A stretch of 64,000 nt of DNA from Glebionis coronaria (lineage: Eukaryota > Streptophyta > Magnoliopsida > Asterales > Asteraceae). Below are positions 1 through 11,300 of this stretch, one piece after another. The position numbers were made by a program, and so were the translations under genes. The notes beneath the pieces were generated by a model. That model was not told the DNA's origin, searched no databases, and was given only the letters and a program-made list of their open reading frames with translations. How positions within the stretch are numbered: the stretch's first letter is position 1; the number at the start of each line of letters is the position of its first letter. The stretch lies in NCBI GenBank assembly GCA_025667525.1, contig CM046876.1:535668038-535732037 (forward strand). Reading direction: 5' to 3'.

Positions 1-61
1 TTCTTTCCTAACCAAAATCAAACCACACTGTGATCTCAAAACCATCAAAATCTTCATTATC

Positions 62-360
62 TGTTAGCCCTAAAATGTGAGCGCCATTTACGGAATTACA
101 TTAGTTCCATATGGGCAAAACATGGAGGGACTACTTTTACTAAGTTGTCAAAGTCACTCCATGTCTAGCCTATATATACCCCTCCATACTTCTATGGAGG
201 GGTGAGGATTTTTCCCATTTTGTGTATTTCACTTTCTCTCTCTAAATACACACACTCATTTCAAGTTTATCTTTCTCTCTCTAAAAATGTCTAAGCACTT
301 CTTTTATCCTCCCCGACCTCCGGATCACCCCTCTTGTTAGCTTGAATCTTATGTTTAACA
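62..360 (+). mobile_element. Solo LTR inserted in the A 5' LTR
   Basis: A 299 bp segment is present only in the 5' LTR of A. At the homologous site in the 3' LTR (about 52455) the sequence runs straight through. It begins TGTTAG and ends TTTAACA, giving inverted termini TGTTA/TAACA. It is flanked by TTATC (57-61) and TCATC (361-365), a 5 bp duplication with one mismatch; the empty site reads TCATC. It holds a TATA box and strong inverted repeats but no PBS or ORF, so it is a solo LTR or a very small non-autonomous element. The orientation is inferred from the TATA box. The parent family is unknown; the size would fit a short Copia LTR. Confidence 0.8.
171..202 (+). promoter_or_regulatory. TATA box with abutting perfect hairpin in the solo LTR
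   Basis: TATATATA (171-178) is followed directly by a 10 bp perfect inverted repeat, arms 179-188 and 193-202 (CCCCTCCATA / TATGGAGGGG) with the 4-base loop CTTC. A second, looser inverted repeat (121-132 with 152-163, CATGGAG.../...CTCCATG) lies just upstream. The TATA plus hairpin marks the likely core promoter of this small LTR. Confidence 0.6.
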
Positions 361-3338
361 TCATCTATTGCATTTTCAATTATCCAAGTATGTAAAAGTG
401 ATCCTTGGTAAGAATCATAACCTATCCTAGTTCAGTTTCCCCATGCATTGCTATTTCTTTTAGAACAAGAATTATCAATTTAGAGTTTATAAGTGATTAG
501 GTTATTGTATTGATTAGTCATGAATTTGGGGAAATATGAATTAAGTGATTTCACTAGCCCTAAATTTTAGTACACCTTGGATTAAACCATACTTATAGTA
601 GTGTGAATAGGGTGTGAATTTAGGTTATGCTTGTTAGGGTGCTAAGAGATGTTGTTAGAATAGCCTTTAGTTGTCATGGTGGGCGAATTTTACGTATATC
701 CCGGACAGCAGTTTAATTAGGTTATAATCCGTTGTTTTTGCCACATTAGCCACTGTTATATTGACTTATTTAGGTGTTATATCCATCCTACTTGATTGTG
801 ACGAGTCGGATGGTCAACCAACTCATCCGAATGAAGAAGTTATGGCCGAAATAAGATTTTAGCTCAAATCTGAAAGTGCAGACTTGTTTAGTGTTTTACA
901 GCACCTTAGGTCCCCTAAACTTGAAATTGCAGGTTATGAGGACTTAGTAGGACTTATAACTTAAGTTTGGTTGCTGACCTTGCGTTAATAGCCATCATCA
1001 ATTGAGTTTTATGACTAAAATGGTGATCGCCAATTTTATAACCGGATTTTCTAAAATTTTAACCTTTCTCTATATGGATTTTTTTCCCATTTAGAAAACA
1101 GAAATAAATTCATATGTCTAGGAACGTCGGGTACAAAAATACCTTTCCGACGGTATAAGGTTCATCGTCTATCTCTTCATAACGAAGAAATGGCGGGCAT
1201 TTTCAGAAACTAGTCTAATAAGTAGCAACTGACCTAAACTAGCGTTTGGTTTAGCGCGTTTGATATGTGTATCGAGCGTTTAGCCATGATTTCTCACTTG
1301 AAGCATGTGAGAAACTTATAATGATTACTTTTGATGCAAAGGTTTAGTGTCCGTTAGTTACGTCTAAGTTTTTGACACATAAGTGGGTACAGTTGACTAA
1401 TTAGAAAATTTATAAAGTTTTGCTGATATAGCTGCTGTCCTAGGTTTAAGTGTGTCGAAAAGGTGTTTTCAGCTTTCGGATAAAACTACAAAGTTGTCCG
1501 GAATGATGTTTCTAGTCTCCATTTTGGGAGAAGCTTTAAAGTGGGCATTTGACCCTCAAAAATGCAAAATACAGACTGTGATGTTTGACTTTTTCGTGCA
1601 GAATACATTTTGGTTTTTATTTTTAAAAAGGTATCTAGACTTCAAAACTTTTCTTGAAATTCACAAGATATTAACTTCATGATGTTTATGACCTCTCTGG
1701 ATTTTTTTGATTTTTTTCCAAGAGTCTAGATAGGATTTTTAGGCTTCGTGAAAAGGAGTTTTCTGCATTTTTTTACTAAGCGAGTAAATGACTAGTTCAT
1801 TACCCGAACGCCCCTTAAGCAAGCCTAAACCTTATGGAATGGATTTGAAATGATCAATACTGATACTTTGGATGTATGAAATCATAACTGAAGTGAAATT
1901 GAGGTTTAATGATTTATTATCCGCCCCAAGTCGGAAAAGGCCAAAAGTTGACTATTTTCTATACGTTTAGTCAAAACTTATAAAAACGAGTTCTAAGCTA
2001 TATAACTTGATGAAACAAGTTTGCATGAACATATTTTGTTGTATTACAGTAACTTACATATCTTATTATAACTTTTCATTATTGAGTCATACTCGGGTCG
2101 TACTTTGACTTTTGTTGACTTTTTTACGTATTAGGTCGCAGTTAACGTATAATTGGTGCTTTTAGGTTCCAAATTGTTTGAGAATCTTAGTCTAAGACAT
2201 TTAGCTTTTATTTTTAGTATTTTCTACAGATTGTGAGCTTTATAGGTCATGTTTACACTTATACTCGGTTACTTGTGCAAGTTACTTATGTATCTCAACT
2301 TTTACTAAATATTTTGACTCAAACGTTTTATACTTTTATAAAACAAATATCTAAGGTCGTGATCACACTTGTAGGTCGCGGATAATTCTCAAAGTATTAC
2401 TATTGCCTTTCTTCAGCCGGATCTCTATCTCGTCTCATTTTCCTTTTAAGATGAGTTCATAGCCCATTTTCTTATATACTTTGTTACAAATTGCGGGGTG
2501 AGAATAACATGCGTGGAATACAATCATTTAAAACTTTTAGTATTCTATCCGAGAACTGTATGCTTCCCCAGATTATACATTTACTTATTGAATTAGTACC
2601 TTAGTCAAAAAGCCCCTACATCATGAACCGTTAATTCACATTTTGCAAGCGCGAATGTTGTGGATGGATCCATCGGGATTAACAATCCCCGTCCCGATTA
2701 CCTTGACGCACTTACATTTAATTACCTAAGTATTTTGACTAGATACTTACTAGGGGTAAAACATTTATGTTAAAGCTTCGGTGTCGTGAGCTATTGCAAT
2801 AAATAAATATAAATGATTTTGTACGACGGTACTAAATCATATCCTGTTACTAATTTATAAAATTAATGTTTGTATTTCACATTACTACTTACTAAACCTA
2901 TGAATTTCACTCATCTTTATGTTGACCTTTTTACATGTTATTTCTCAGGTAATGCTAATGCTTAATTTTGCTAAGGATGGAAGCCCGCAGGACAGCGACA
3001 GCTTGAAGATTTCATGTCTTGTTGGTCTAATACTTTGTTAATATTGTAAAAGCTGTCCATTTTGGTATCTACCCCCTTCAAATTTGGTTGCACTAAGACA
3101 ATAAAAAAAATATTTGGTAGATCTTATAAAACTTATGATGTGTAATATCCGTGTCTGGGACCCTATGTAAAAAGAATAATTTTATCTAAATTCCGCAGCT
3201 TTTGAAGTAATTATAGTCTTATGATGTCATTTTTACTTCATTTTCATGTCATTCATTATAGCATGTTTTCGGATATCATGAAGTGGGACCCCCAAGTTGC
3301 CTACCTGTCCCGTGTTTGATTCTGGGGGTCTTACAGAT

Positions 3339-3350
3339 TGGTATCAGAGC
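3339..3350 (+). other. Primer binding site of element A (tRNA-iMet type)
   Basis: TGGTATCAGAGC lies three bases after the LTR end. This is the usual plant PBS complementary to the 3' end of initiator tRNA-Met. It fixes the 5' LTR boundary and the + orientation. Confidence 0.95.
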
Positions 3351-3625
3351 ATATGGTTATAGGGAACTAAGTTGTTTCCAAACTTAGTCTATGACCCAAA
3401 TTTTCAAACATTTATGTGTCTTAGTGTCAAACATGAAATCTGCCAAGGTTGTTCGGTATCTGCGCGGGTAACTCTCTGATCCTTTTTATTTACCTTGATT
3501 ACATTTATAATATTTCATTCTTTGATTTCACTTTGAAATATTATATCGGTTTCATTATGATAATTGCTATCACTTTTCCAATTTTTTTGCACTTATTATA
3601 TCTATGTATTCTTTTTCTTATGTAG

Positions 3626-4264
3626 ATGGAATTACCACCTCGATCGCCTACTTCCGTCCTTCACTTTTCCGATGCAGACGACTTCATTGATGATGACTCT
3701 CAGGGAGAGCCTATGCAGGTTGAGGAAGATCCCGAGGAAGATCCTGAGGAAGATCCTGAGGAAGAGCCAGAAGAGGAGAATGATCTTAACCTACCAAATC
3801 AGGATGATAATCAAGAGACAGGAGAACCCTCTACTGTCCGCTCTGCTTCCTTAGATACATCTTCTAATTATGTTCACCCTTCTAAAGCAAGTGAGATAAA
3901 TGATATCAACTTTGGGATGAATTATCTGCTGAACAGTAACAAGGAAATGAAATATGAGATAAGTAAGTTAGATGGGAAATTGGAGGAACATAAGAAGCAG
4001 TATGCTAGTGATTCCTATGGAGACTCTCTATTTATGGTAAGAATGCGCGAGGAAGTTGCAAATCTCCAATTCCATAGCCAGCGGAAAAGCAAAAAGATCA
4101 GGAGGCTGCAGAAAGCCATGCAAAGTATGCAGCTTCTCATGAAGGAAGGATTGGGTATAGAGATTGATGACATCTCAGACAGCTCGGATGATTCAGATGA
4201 CCAAGAGAGTCCGTCAACTCGTGCAACATCGTCACCTTTAGGGTCATATAGTGGCTCCCAGTAG
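3626..4264 (+). CDS. Extra ORF upstream of gag in element A (acidic coiled-coil protein)
   Basis: An intact 212-codon frame lies 276 nt after the PBS and well before gag. The N-terminal third is very acidic, with a near-perfect repeat of EEDPEEDP around residues 33-48. Residues about 90-175 (charged, Leu/Met-rich, SKLDGKLEEHKKQ then RRLQKAMQSMQLLMKEG) look like a coiled coil. The C-terminus is Ser/Asp-rich. No gag, protease or zinc motif is visible, and no family is recognised. Element E has an ORF in the same position with a similar layout, so this seems to be a lineage feature. The ATG follows TTCTTATGTAG, a splice-acceptor-like sequence. The function is unknown; a gag-associated or regulatory role is only a guess. 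Confidence 0.7.
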   Translation: MELPPRSPTSVLHFSDADDFIDDDSQGEPMQVEEDPEEDPEEDPEEEPEEENDLNLPNQDDNQETGEPSTVRSASLDTSSNYVHPSKASEINDINFGMNYLLNSNKEMKYEISKLDGKLEEHKKQYASDSYGDSLFMVRMREEVANLQFHSQRKSKKIRRLQKAMQSMQLLMKEGLGIEIDDISDSSDDSDDQESPSTRATSSPLGSYSGSQ

Positions 4265-4507
4265 TTTCCTTATTAGTGTTTATGTTTATGCACCCTTAGT
4301 CATGTATCTTTTGTACACTTGGTGCCTTTTATATTGTATCTTTTGTGTATTTCTTCTAAGATGCTAAGACAGTTAGTGCTACATTGCATCTTGGGTGTAA
4401 TTTTGTATCTTTTGTATATGCACCCTTGTAACCAAACTCTGGATGTAGTATGTATGGAAAACCTTGGCTAATGAATTAACATTTTAGTATCTTTCTGGCT
4501 ACATCTA
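4265..4507 (+). other. Leader of element A between the extra ORF and the B insertion
   Basis: This is AT-rich non-coding sequence with repeated phrases built on TGTATCTTTTGT and ATGCACCCTT (4285-4440). It ends in ATCTA (4503-4507), the target duplication of element B, which recurs at 31417-31421. It would have continued into the gag leader now at 47221-47351. Confidence 0.7.
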
Positions 4508-4790
4508 TAATAACTGATTTTTGGTTAGTTAATAAAAAGGTTTGGTTGCAAGATCTTTCTTTGTGTTACACGTACCCAATTATATTTGTCGTTGTTTCGT
4601 TCTCGGTGTCTTCTCGAATCGATCACGGTTCAAAGTGGAATTGTTGTTCTTGGTAACTAAAAGGGGGAGCTTTTGATCTATATCTACTTAAAGGGTAAGT
4701 GCATAAACTTAAAGCAATTAATAAAAATAAAACTTGAATTAGAAGAAAACACTAAAATACCTTAACTCAGAAAAGGTACTGATTCGGAAT

Positions 4791-5432
4791 AAAATGCTTG
4801 ACCCGGAATAAATTAGACAGAAACCTTCATTTGGAATATAACTTTTCATCCGGAATAATTAACACAAACTGCTCATTCGGAATATCTTGCTTCATTCGGA
4901 ATATTACTCTTCATCCGAAATAACTTTGCTTCATTCGGAATATTACTCTTCATCCGGAATAACTTTGCTTCATGCGGAATAACTTGCTTGATTCGGAATA
5001 CTTTTGAGAAAACCTTGATTCGGAATAAAGTTGATCATTCGGAATACCTACTTCATCCGGAATAAAGACTTATCCAGAATAATTCGTTCATTCGGAAAAA
5101 CAGCTCATTCGGAATACTAGACTCATTCGGAATATTCCTTCATCCGGAATATTCCTTCATCCGGAATAAATAAACTAAAGTGACACTGATTCGGAATAAC
5201 TTGATGAAAACTGCTGGTTCGGAATATTTTGTTGACCCGGAATAACTTGCTTACTCGGAATAATTTGCTGACTCGGAATAAATGATAAAAGCTTCACTCG
5301 GAATAATTTAAAACAAAGTGCTCATGCGGAATACTACCTTTATCCGGAATATACCTTGATCCGGAATAACTTAGTTCATTCGGAATGTATTAGCAGAACG
5401 TTGGTTCGGAATAAACTCACTCATTCGGAATC
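4791..5432. repeat. Interspersed CGGAATA motif array in B 3' LTR
   Basis: About 32 copies of a motif with consensus [CG]ATYCGGAATA (minus sense TATTCCGRAT) lie in ~640 bp. They are separated by unrelated spacers of about 5-30 bases, so this is not a simple tandem repeat. The second position pair alternates mainly between TT and TC (ATTCGG / ATCCGG). The array is also present in the other B LTR. Confidence 0.9.
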
Positions 5433-5840
5433 TGGGGAAAGGAATAAACGCGAAGAAAAGGGGAATGAATATCAACACGAATTTGACCAAAATCAACCAG
5501 GTTTTTAACCGAAACTTAAACCAATTTAACCACTAATCATCTACTAATGATAAACATCAAACCAAATCAACAAAAACTCAAACCCACTTGTTTTTTAAGA
5601 TCAAAACCAATAAAATAAAAGCTTAGAACTAGAGAATCAAATAGAAAAGGTAGAACAAGATTAAAAGGAAACTTGATATTGAAAGATTAAGGTTTAACAA
5701 ACAAAATGAAAGATCAAACTTACAAGATTTAACAAGGAATCAATAAAAATCACCAAACACCTTAAGGGTGTTGGTTCCCTACGAAACAGGAGAAGAGAAA
5801 CAGAAACGAAAACTAGTCCTCAAATTTGTGAAGGAGGTTT

Positions 5841-5850
5841 CTATTTATAG
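5841..5850 (-). promoter_or_regulatory. TATA box of element B (3' LTR copy)
   Basis: CTATAAATAG on the minus strand, in a GC-richer setting, is repeated at 30963-30972 in the 5' LTR. LTRs D, F and G have TATAAATA at a comparable position. Confidence 0.7.
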
Positions 5851-6294
5851 GCCTTGGCTTGGTTTGGTGAGTGGGCTTTCTCCCTTTCTTTTTGTCTTCT
5901 CGTCTTTTTAGAAAATTTGACGTTTTCGATTTCGATTCGGGATTTGTCGACGAATAAATTCAACTCGTCTTTTAATTTCTTCATTTAATAGACTTGAGTT
6001 CTTCGACATATGTAAATCTTCCATCTTTGGTCCTTTTCTTTGATAAATCTTCAAATAGGCCCATTGACTTCAAATCTTTTGCATCTCTTGAACTATAGAC
6101 TTCGTCTTTTCGTCTTTTTCTTCGATAAAACCCGTGCAATCCCATGTTTTCTTCAATATTTATCCGGTTGGCTCTGAAAATACAACAAACACACAAACCA
6201 CGCATAATTCCAAACAAATGACATTAAATACGCGTTTTGGTCTCGTTTCAGCAAGCAATAAGTGGTAAAAGGATGGGTGTTTTCACACCTATCA

Positions 6295-6310
6295 AATCTC
6301 CTACACTTAA
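6295..6310 (-). other. 3' polypurine tract of element B
   Basis: Minus-strand TTAAGTGTAGGAGATT directly abuts the LTR start TGATAGG. This is the expected site for plus-strand DNA priming. A hairpin-forming sequence (CATTGC...GCAATGG, about 6312-6336) lies just upstream in the minus sense. Confidence 0.8.
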
Positions 6311-8392
6311 CCATTGCCATGCCCTCATGCAATGCATTAATTTTAAAGCACGGTTTACATTTCTCATCATAAATAACCCACCTTGGCCTTTATTAAATTC
6401 TAAACACTAAGGAAACCAAAAGACAAAACAAGTAAAGTATTCAGAGACTTACATAGGGGTTTTAGGTTGTCATGAATGTTCATCATTCTCAAGTTTCACG
6501 TTCCCCATACCAAGCTTAAAAACGAGATCATTGTTATTATGAGTTAGCAAACTAACATGAACTCATGTGGCTCAATTATTCACTTAGACTCCCTTATTCC
6601 TAGGTGTATCTCTTATATTTTATTGTTGTCTTGAATGGTCACGAGGATGCATTGCTTGACTTATTTCGATAGTTATTTAAGCTGAAAACAAAGTGGGACG
6701 ATTTAATCAATAGTTAGATAAAGGACAAAATCTTTTAAAACTGCTTCTCGGGACCTCATAAAGTTCATATATTGGCATAACTCGCTTCACGATTTGAGAC
6801 CTTTCTCGGACCGATATTTGGCAGCGACTTCATACTTCAAATCTTTGAGATACGTTCTTGAAATTATGGTCTTCTCTTCATAACAGGAATTTCTTCACTT
6901 GAAGTTTTGAGAGATTCTTCATATTTGGACCACGACTTCTTCATTTTTCTCCAATCTTTATTTTGGACTTTGATATACAACGATCTGCCTCCTTTTAGGA
7001 CTTAGATCTATTTATCCTCATACCTTGTTAGGGCCTTTTTGGATAGACTTCTCCATGATCTTTTGGGGAGTACTTGCTTTTCGTCGTGTGTCTCGATCCT
7101 TCATATTGATTTTCGATAAATGATTCTTCACATCACTTTTGGATCTTTAGCAACAAAATGTAGCCCTCATGCCTTGTTAGGGCCTTTTCGGACTCGCCAA
7201 TCTTCGCATCCCGCTTCAATAAGTTATGCCTTGGCTATGAACTCTAATTAATACCGAGCAACTTTTAAACGATCTTGGGCTAGAAGCTAAAGTAACTTTT
7301 CAAATCGTACAACCTTATTTATTGCAGATAAATTTATTAGCAAGCGATGGGAGAATAGGCTTATAATCAACTCACATAAATTCACGAAAGAATACCAAAC
7401 TTATAATTAACTCTATCATCTCTCGTTCTCCACAATTTAAAATCTCAAGGAATGAGACTCGTAGATGCTTAGCCAGTTAAATCAAAGTTTTGGGTTTTCG
7501 AGTCATCTATAGGATCTTGCATCTTCTTAGACTCTTTCAAGTTTAGAAATTGCGTTTTAAAGTTCCCTTGATAAACAACTCTCTAGGATCAATTATAGGA
7601 ACTTGCGAAAAGTTCTTGTTCTTAACCCGTGAGAGTTAAGACTTTCGCGTTTTAAAGTTCCCTATATAAAAGCCCAGCAAAACTTGACTTAAACACGTTA
7701 AGGATACTAGTTAGAGTAAACTTAGATAAGTAAACTCGGGTTGAGTCAAAATATTCACGACTTTGAAAAATTTAAAACCACTTTATTGTAAATTTATTCT
7801 AGCAAGGAAAGAAAATAACCATAACGAAGGAAAATACAACTATACAACTAGGCCAAAATAGATTAAAAATTTTGAAAAATGTCAAAAAATCGAATTTTCC
7901 GGTTAAATGAAGGCACTTTAATGGAAAAGTCCACTTAAAACTTCGATAGAAGTCTCCCCTACACTTAATATAAACATTGTCCTTAATGTTTAAGCATGTG
8001 GGAAAAGTTTCCCCTACACTTATGACATTGTGCACGTTGGTTAAATCAAGTTAAGGAGGAGACAACTAAAGTGATCAATTTCAAATGTGAGTATGAAGAA
8101 AATTGAATCACGATAGTGGAGATATAAAACCGGATTTGCGGATAACATGGGAGCACGGTTCTTCAAAGATTCCAAAAGTGCACTTATCCCTGTAATCACA
8201 TCACTATACAAACACAAGCAACCTATATAGCTCCCCCTACACTTAGGATGAAAAACGGGAAAGGGGGATAGATACTCGGGTTGCCTCCCGAGGAGCGCTT
8301 GTTTTTGTTAACCGAGTCACGAGCCTGACTCGGTCCCGAAACTAGTTCATGGGAAACGTGGTGAGGGATGGAGTCATCTCATGAGAGATGTT
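6295..8392 (-). other. 3' untranslated region of element B with PPT and PPT-like copies
   Basis: A 2.1 kb non-coding stretch between the pol stop and the 3' LTR. Going from pol: a hairpin CCGAGTCA/TGACTCGG (8312-8319 with 8326-8333); three polypurine tracts of type TAAGTGTAGGGG (minus) at 8231-8245, 8009-8022 and 7953-7967; a hairpin AAACATT/AATGTTT beside the last one (7970-7991); direct repeats around 7014/7166 and 7551/7647; a block conserved with element C (6504-6672); a CATTGC/GCAATG hairpin; and the terminal PPT (6295-6310). No env-like reading frame is visible; the frame at 7799-8035 is not supported. Confidence 0.8.
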
Positions 8393-11300
8393 CTAACCAA
8401 AGTACAACTTCAAGCGCTGGCCATTCACCTTAAAATTGGGCCCATTTGGCTGAGAAAGCTCAATGGTGCCATAGGGAAAGACTTTGGCGATGGTGAATGG
8501 ACCAGACCAGCGGCTCTTTAACTTGCCCGAGAAGATCTTCAACCGAGAGTTAAAAAGTAAGACTTGATCCCCAACGTGGAACTCTCGGTTCTTAATTCTA
8601 GCATCGTGGATGATCTTGGTCTTCTCCTTGTAGATCAATGAGTTCTCGTAAGCTTCATTCCTCAGTTCATTTAGCTCGTTGAGTTGAATCTTGCGAAGAT
8701 CACCGGCTTTGTTGATGTCGAAGTTAGCCCACTTCAAGGCCCAGTATGCCTTATGTTCCAGCTCGATAGGGAGGTGGCATGCTTTCCTGTACACAAGACG
8801 ATAAGGTGTGCAACCAATCGGGGTCTTATATGCGGTACGGAAAGCCCACAGAGCATCATCAAGTTTATCGGCCCACGAGGCACGATGCTCTCCTACAGTA
8901 CGTTCCAGAATTCGCTTCAATCCACGGTTGGATATCTCGGGTTGACCGTTGGTTTGAGGATGATAAGCGGTGGAAAGACGGTGATTGACACCATACTTAG
9001 CCATGACTCTTGCAAATTGATCATTGCAAAAATGAGTCCCGCGGTCACTGATTATAGCACGAGGACACCGAATCGAGCAAAAAGTTGTTTAAAGAAATTA
9101 CAAACCACCCATGCGTCGTTAGTGGGTAAAGCTTTGGCTTCAAACCATTTAGAAACGTAGTCAACGGCGACAAGGATGTATTTTTTTCCTTTAGAAGAAG
9201 GGAATGGCCCCATAAAGTCGATGCCCCATACATCAAAGATTTCACATTCTTGTATGAAATTTTGAGGCATCTTATCTTTATGTGTGATCTTGCCTTTTCT
9301 TTGGCAATCATCACAGTTTTTAACCATTGCGTGAGCATCACGATAAATGGTGGGCCAATAGAATCCCGAGTCAAACACTTTCTTCGCGGTGAAGTTGGGA
9401 CCAAAGTGACCACCGGTGGGTCCTTTGTGGCAAGCCTCGAGAATGTCTAAAGCTGCCGGTCCGTCAACACATCGAAGAATAATCAAATCAGCGCATTGTT
9501 TGAATAGAAAAGGGTCATCCCAAAAGTAGGTCTTAACATCATTCAAGAACTTTTTCTTTTGTTGGGATGTTAACCCTTTGATGAGAACACCACCCGCCAA
9601 GTAGTTTGCAATGTCCGCAAACCACGGGGTGTCATCAAGATTGGCACAAATAGACAGTAAGGTCTCAAGGGGAAAAGAGTCATCGATCTCTTTGTTCGGA
9701 TGATCCCCTTGATATGGATCTTCAAGTCTACTTAGATGATCCACGGCTAGGTTTTCAGCTCCCTTTTTGTCACGAATTTCAATGTTGAATTCTTGAAGGA
9801 GTAAAACCCAGCGAAGAAGTCTTGGCTTAGAGTCATGCTTAGTCATCAAGTACTTCAACGCGGAATGGTCCGTGTATACAATAGTGGTGGATAAAACAAG
9901 ATAGGGGCGAAATTTTTCAAAAGCATAGACAACAGCTAAAAGCTCTTTTTTGGTTGTCGTATAATGCAATTGAGCCCCCGTCATTGTCTTGCTAGCATAA
10001 TGGATTGGTTGGAAGTGTTTATTCACTCTTTGGCCCAAAACCGCTCCAATAGCAAAGTCGCTAGCATCGCACATCAACTCAAAGGGTAGCTCCCAATTAG
10101 GGGTAACCAAGACCGGTGTCTTAGTTAGCTTATCCTTAAGAAGATTGAAGGCTTCAATACACTCTTTGGAAAAGATAAAAGGAGTATCTTTTTCCAAGAG
10201 GTGGGTCATCGGGCGAGCGATTTTAGAAAAATCTTTGATAAATCGAAGGTAGAAGCCCGCATGACCAAGAAAACTTCTCACACCCTTCACGGTTGAAGGT
10301 GGAGGTAATTTGGCTATGACATCCACTTTAGCACGGTCCACTTCAAGACCGGCTTTTGAGATTTTGTGTCCTAGCACAATGCCTTCTTTTACCATAAAAT
10401 AACATTTTTCCCAATTTAGAACAAGGCGAGTGTCTTCGCACCGCTTAAGCATACGTTCTAAATTGGCAAGGCAAGAAGAGAATGAATCCCCAAAGACCGA
10501 GAAATCATCCATGAAGACTTCCATGGTTTGCTCAACCATGTCATGGAAAATAGCCAACATGCACCTTTGGAAAGTCCCAGGGGCATTGCATAAGCCAAAA
10601 GGCATTCTTTTGTAGGCAAATGTGCCATAGGGACAAGTGAATGTTGTCTTCTCTTGATCTTGGGGATCGATGGGTATTTGAAAATAACCCGAGAAACCAT
10701 CTAGAAAGCAGTAATATTCATTACCCGCTAAACGTTCAAGCATTTGGTCCATAAAAGGAAGAGGGAAATGATCCTTTCTCGTGGCATCATTGAGTTTGCG
10801 ATAGTCTATACAAACTCTCCACCCAGTAACGAGACGTGTAGGAATCAACTCGTTGTTTTGATTGGACACAACGGTGATTCCGCCTTTCTTAGGCACACAA
10901 TGGACTGGACTAACCCATGGTGAATCCGAGATAGGATAAATCATGCCCGCATCAAGAAGTTTGATAACCTCTTTTTTGATAACGTCATGGATTTTAGGAT
11001 TCACCCTTCGTTGGCTTTGAATTGTGGGCTTAAAGTCGTCCTCCATGAGAATTTTATGTGTGCAAAAGTGAGGATCAATTCCACGAATATCAGAGATTTT
11101 CCAAGCGATAGCTCTTTTATGTTTCTTGAGAACTTCAATGAGACGAGTTTTCTCATCGGCTTTTAAGTCCTTAGCAATGATAACGGGAAGGTGATCAATG
11201 TCCTCTAAGAAAACATACTCGAGATGAGGAGGTAAGTCCTTAAGCTCAAGAGTAGGAGGATCCTCAATAGATGGTGTAACTAACGATGGATCATCATTAG

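Larger units (their letters stand above)
1..3335 (+). repeat. 5' LTR of element A (partial)
   Basis: Near-identical to 52399-55402. It ends in GGGGTCTTACA, followed after three bases by the PBS. About 550 bp of its left end lies outside the window. Compared with the 3' LTR it carries a ~300 bp insertion (62-360, the solo LTR) and a ~29 bp extra stretch near 1194-1223; the remaining differences look like scattered substitutions and small indels. Short reading frames inside it, such as that at 1452-1682, are shared with the 3' LTR and look like chance frames. Confidence 0.92.
4508..6294 (-). repeat. 3' LTR of element B
   Basis: A 1.79 kb copy of 29629-31416 with scattered single-base differences (about 1-2% by eye). 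In the minus sense it starts TGATAGGTGTGAAAAC and ends TTATTA, the same termini as LTRs D, F and G. It holds a TATA box and an array of a CGGAATA motif. The small frame at 5981-6217 (minus) is also present at 31103-31339; it is LTR sequence and not supported as a gene. Confidence 0.93.

Noticed and set aside
3564..3854. 96-codon frame overlapping the A extra ORF
   Set aside because: Shifted frame of the acidic repeat; the 3626-4264 frame is longer, starts after the acceptor-like site and has coherent composition.
4791..5432. CGGAATA array as a CRISPR array
   Set aside because: The repeat is only about 10 bases, spacers vary in length, and the sequence is a plant LTR.
5981..6217. 78-codon minus frame in the B LTR, also at 31103-31339, with a related frame in LTR G (63128-63352)
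   Set aside because: It is conserved only because the LTRs are copies; it spans U3/R sequence, changes length between families and has no recognised motif.
6295..8392. Env-like ORF expected in some Athila elements
   Set aside because: No frame of useful length on the minus strand in this region of B, nor in 16351-18179 of C.
8684..9160. 158-codon + strand frame opposite element B integrase
   Set aside because: It lies antisense to a clearly recognised integrase and has no features of its own.
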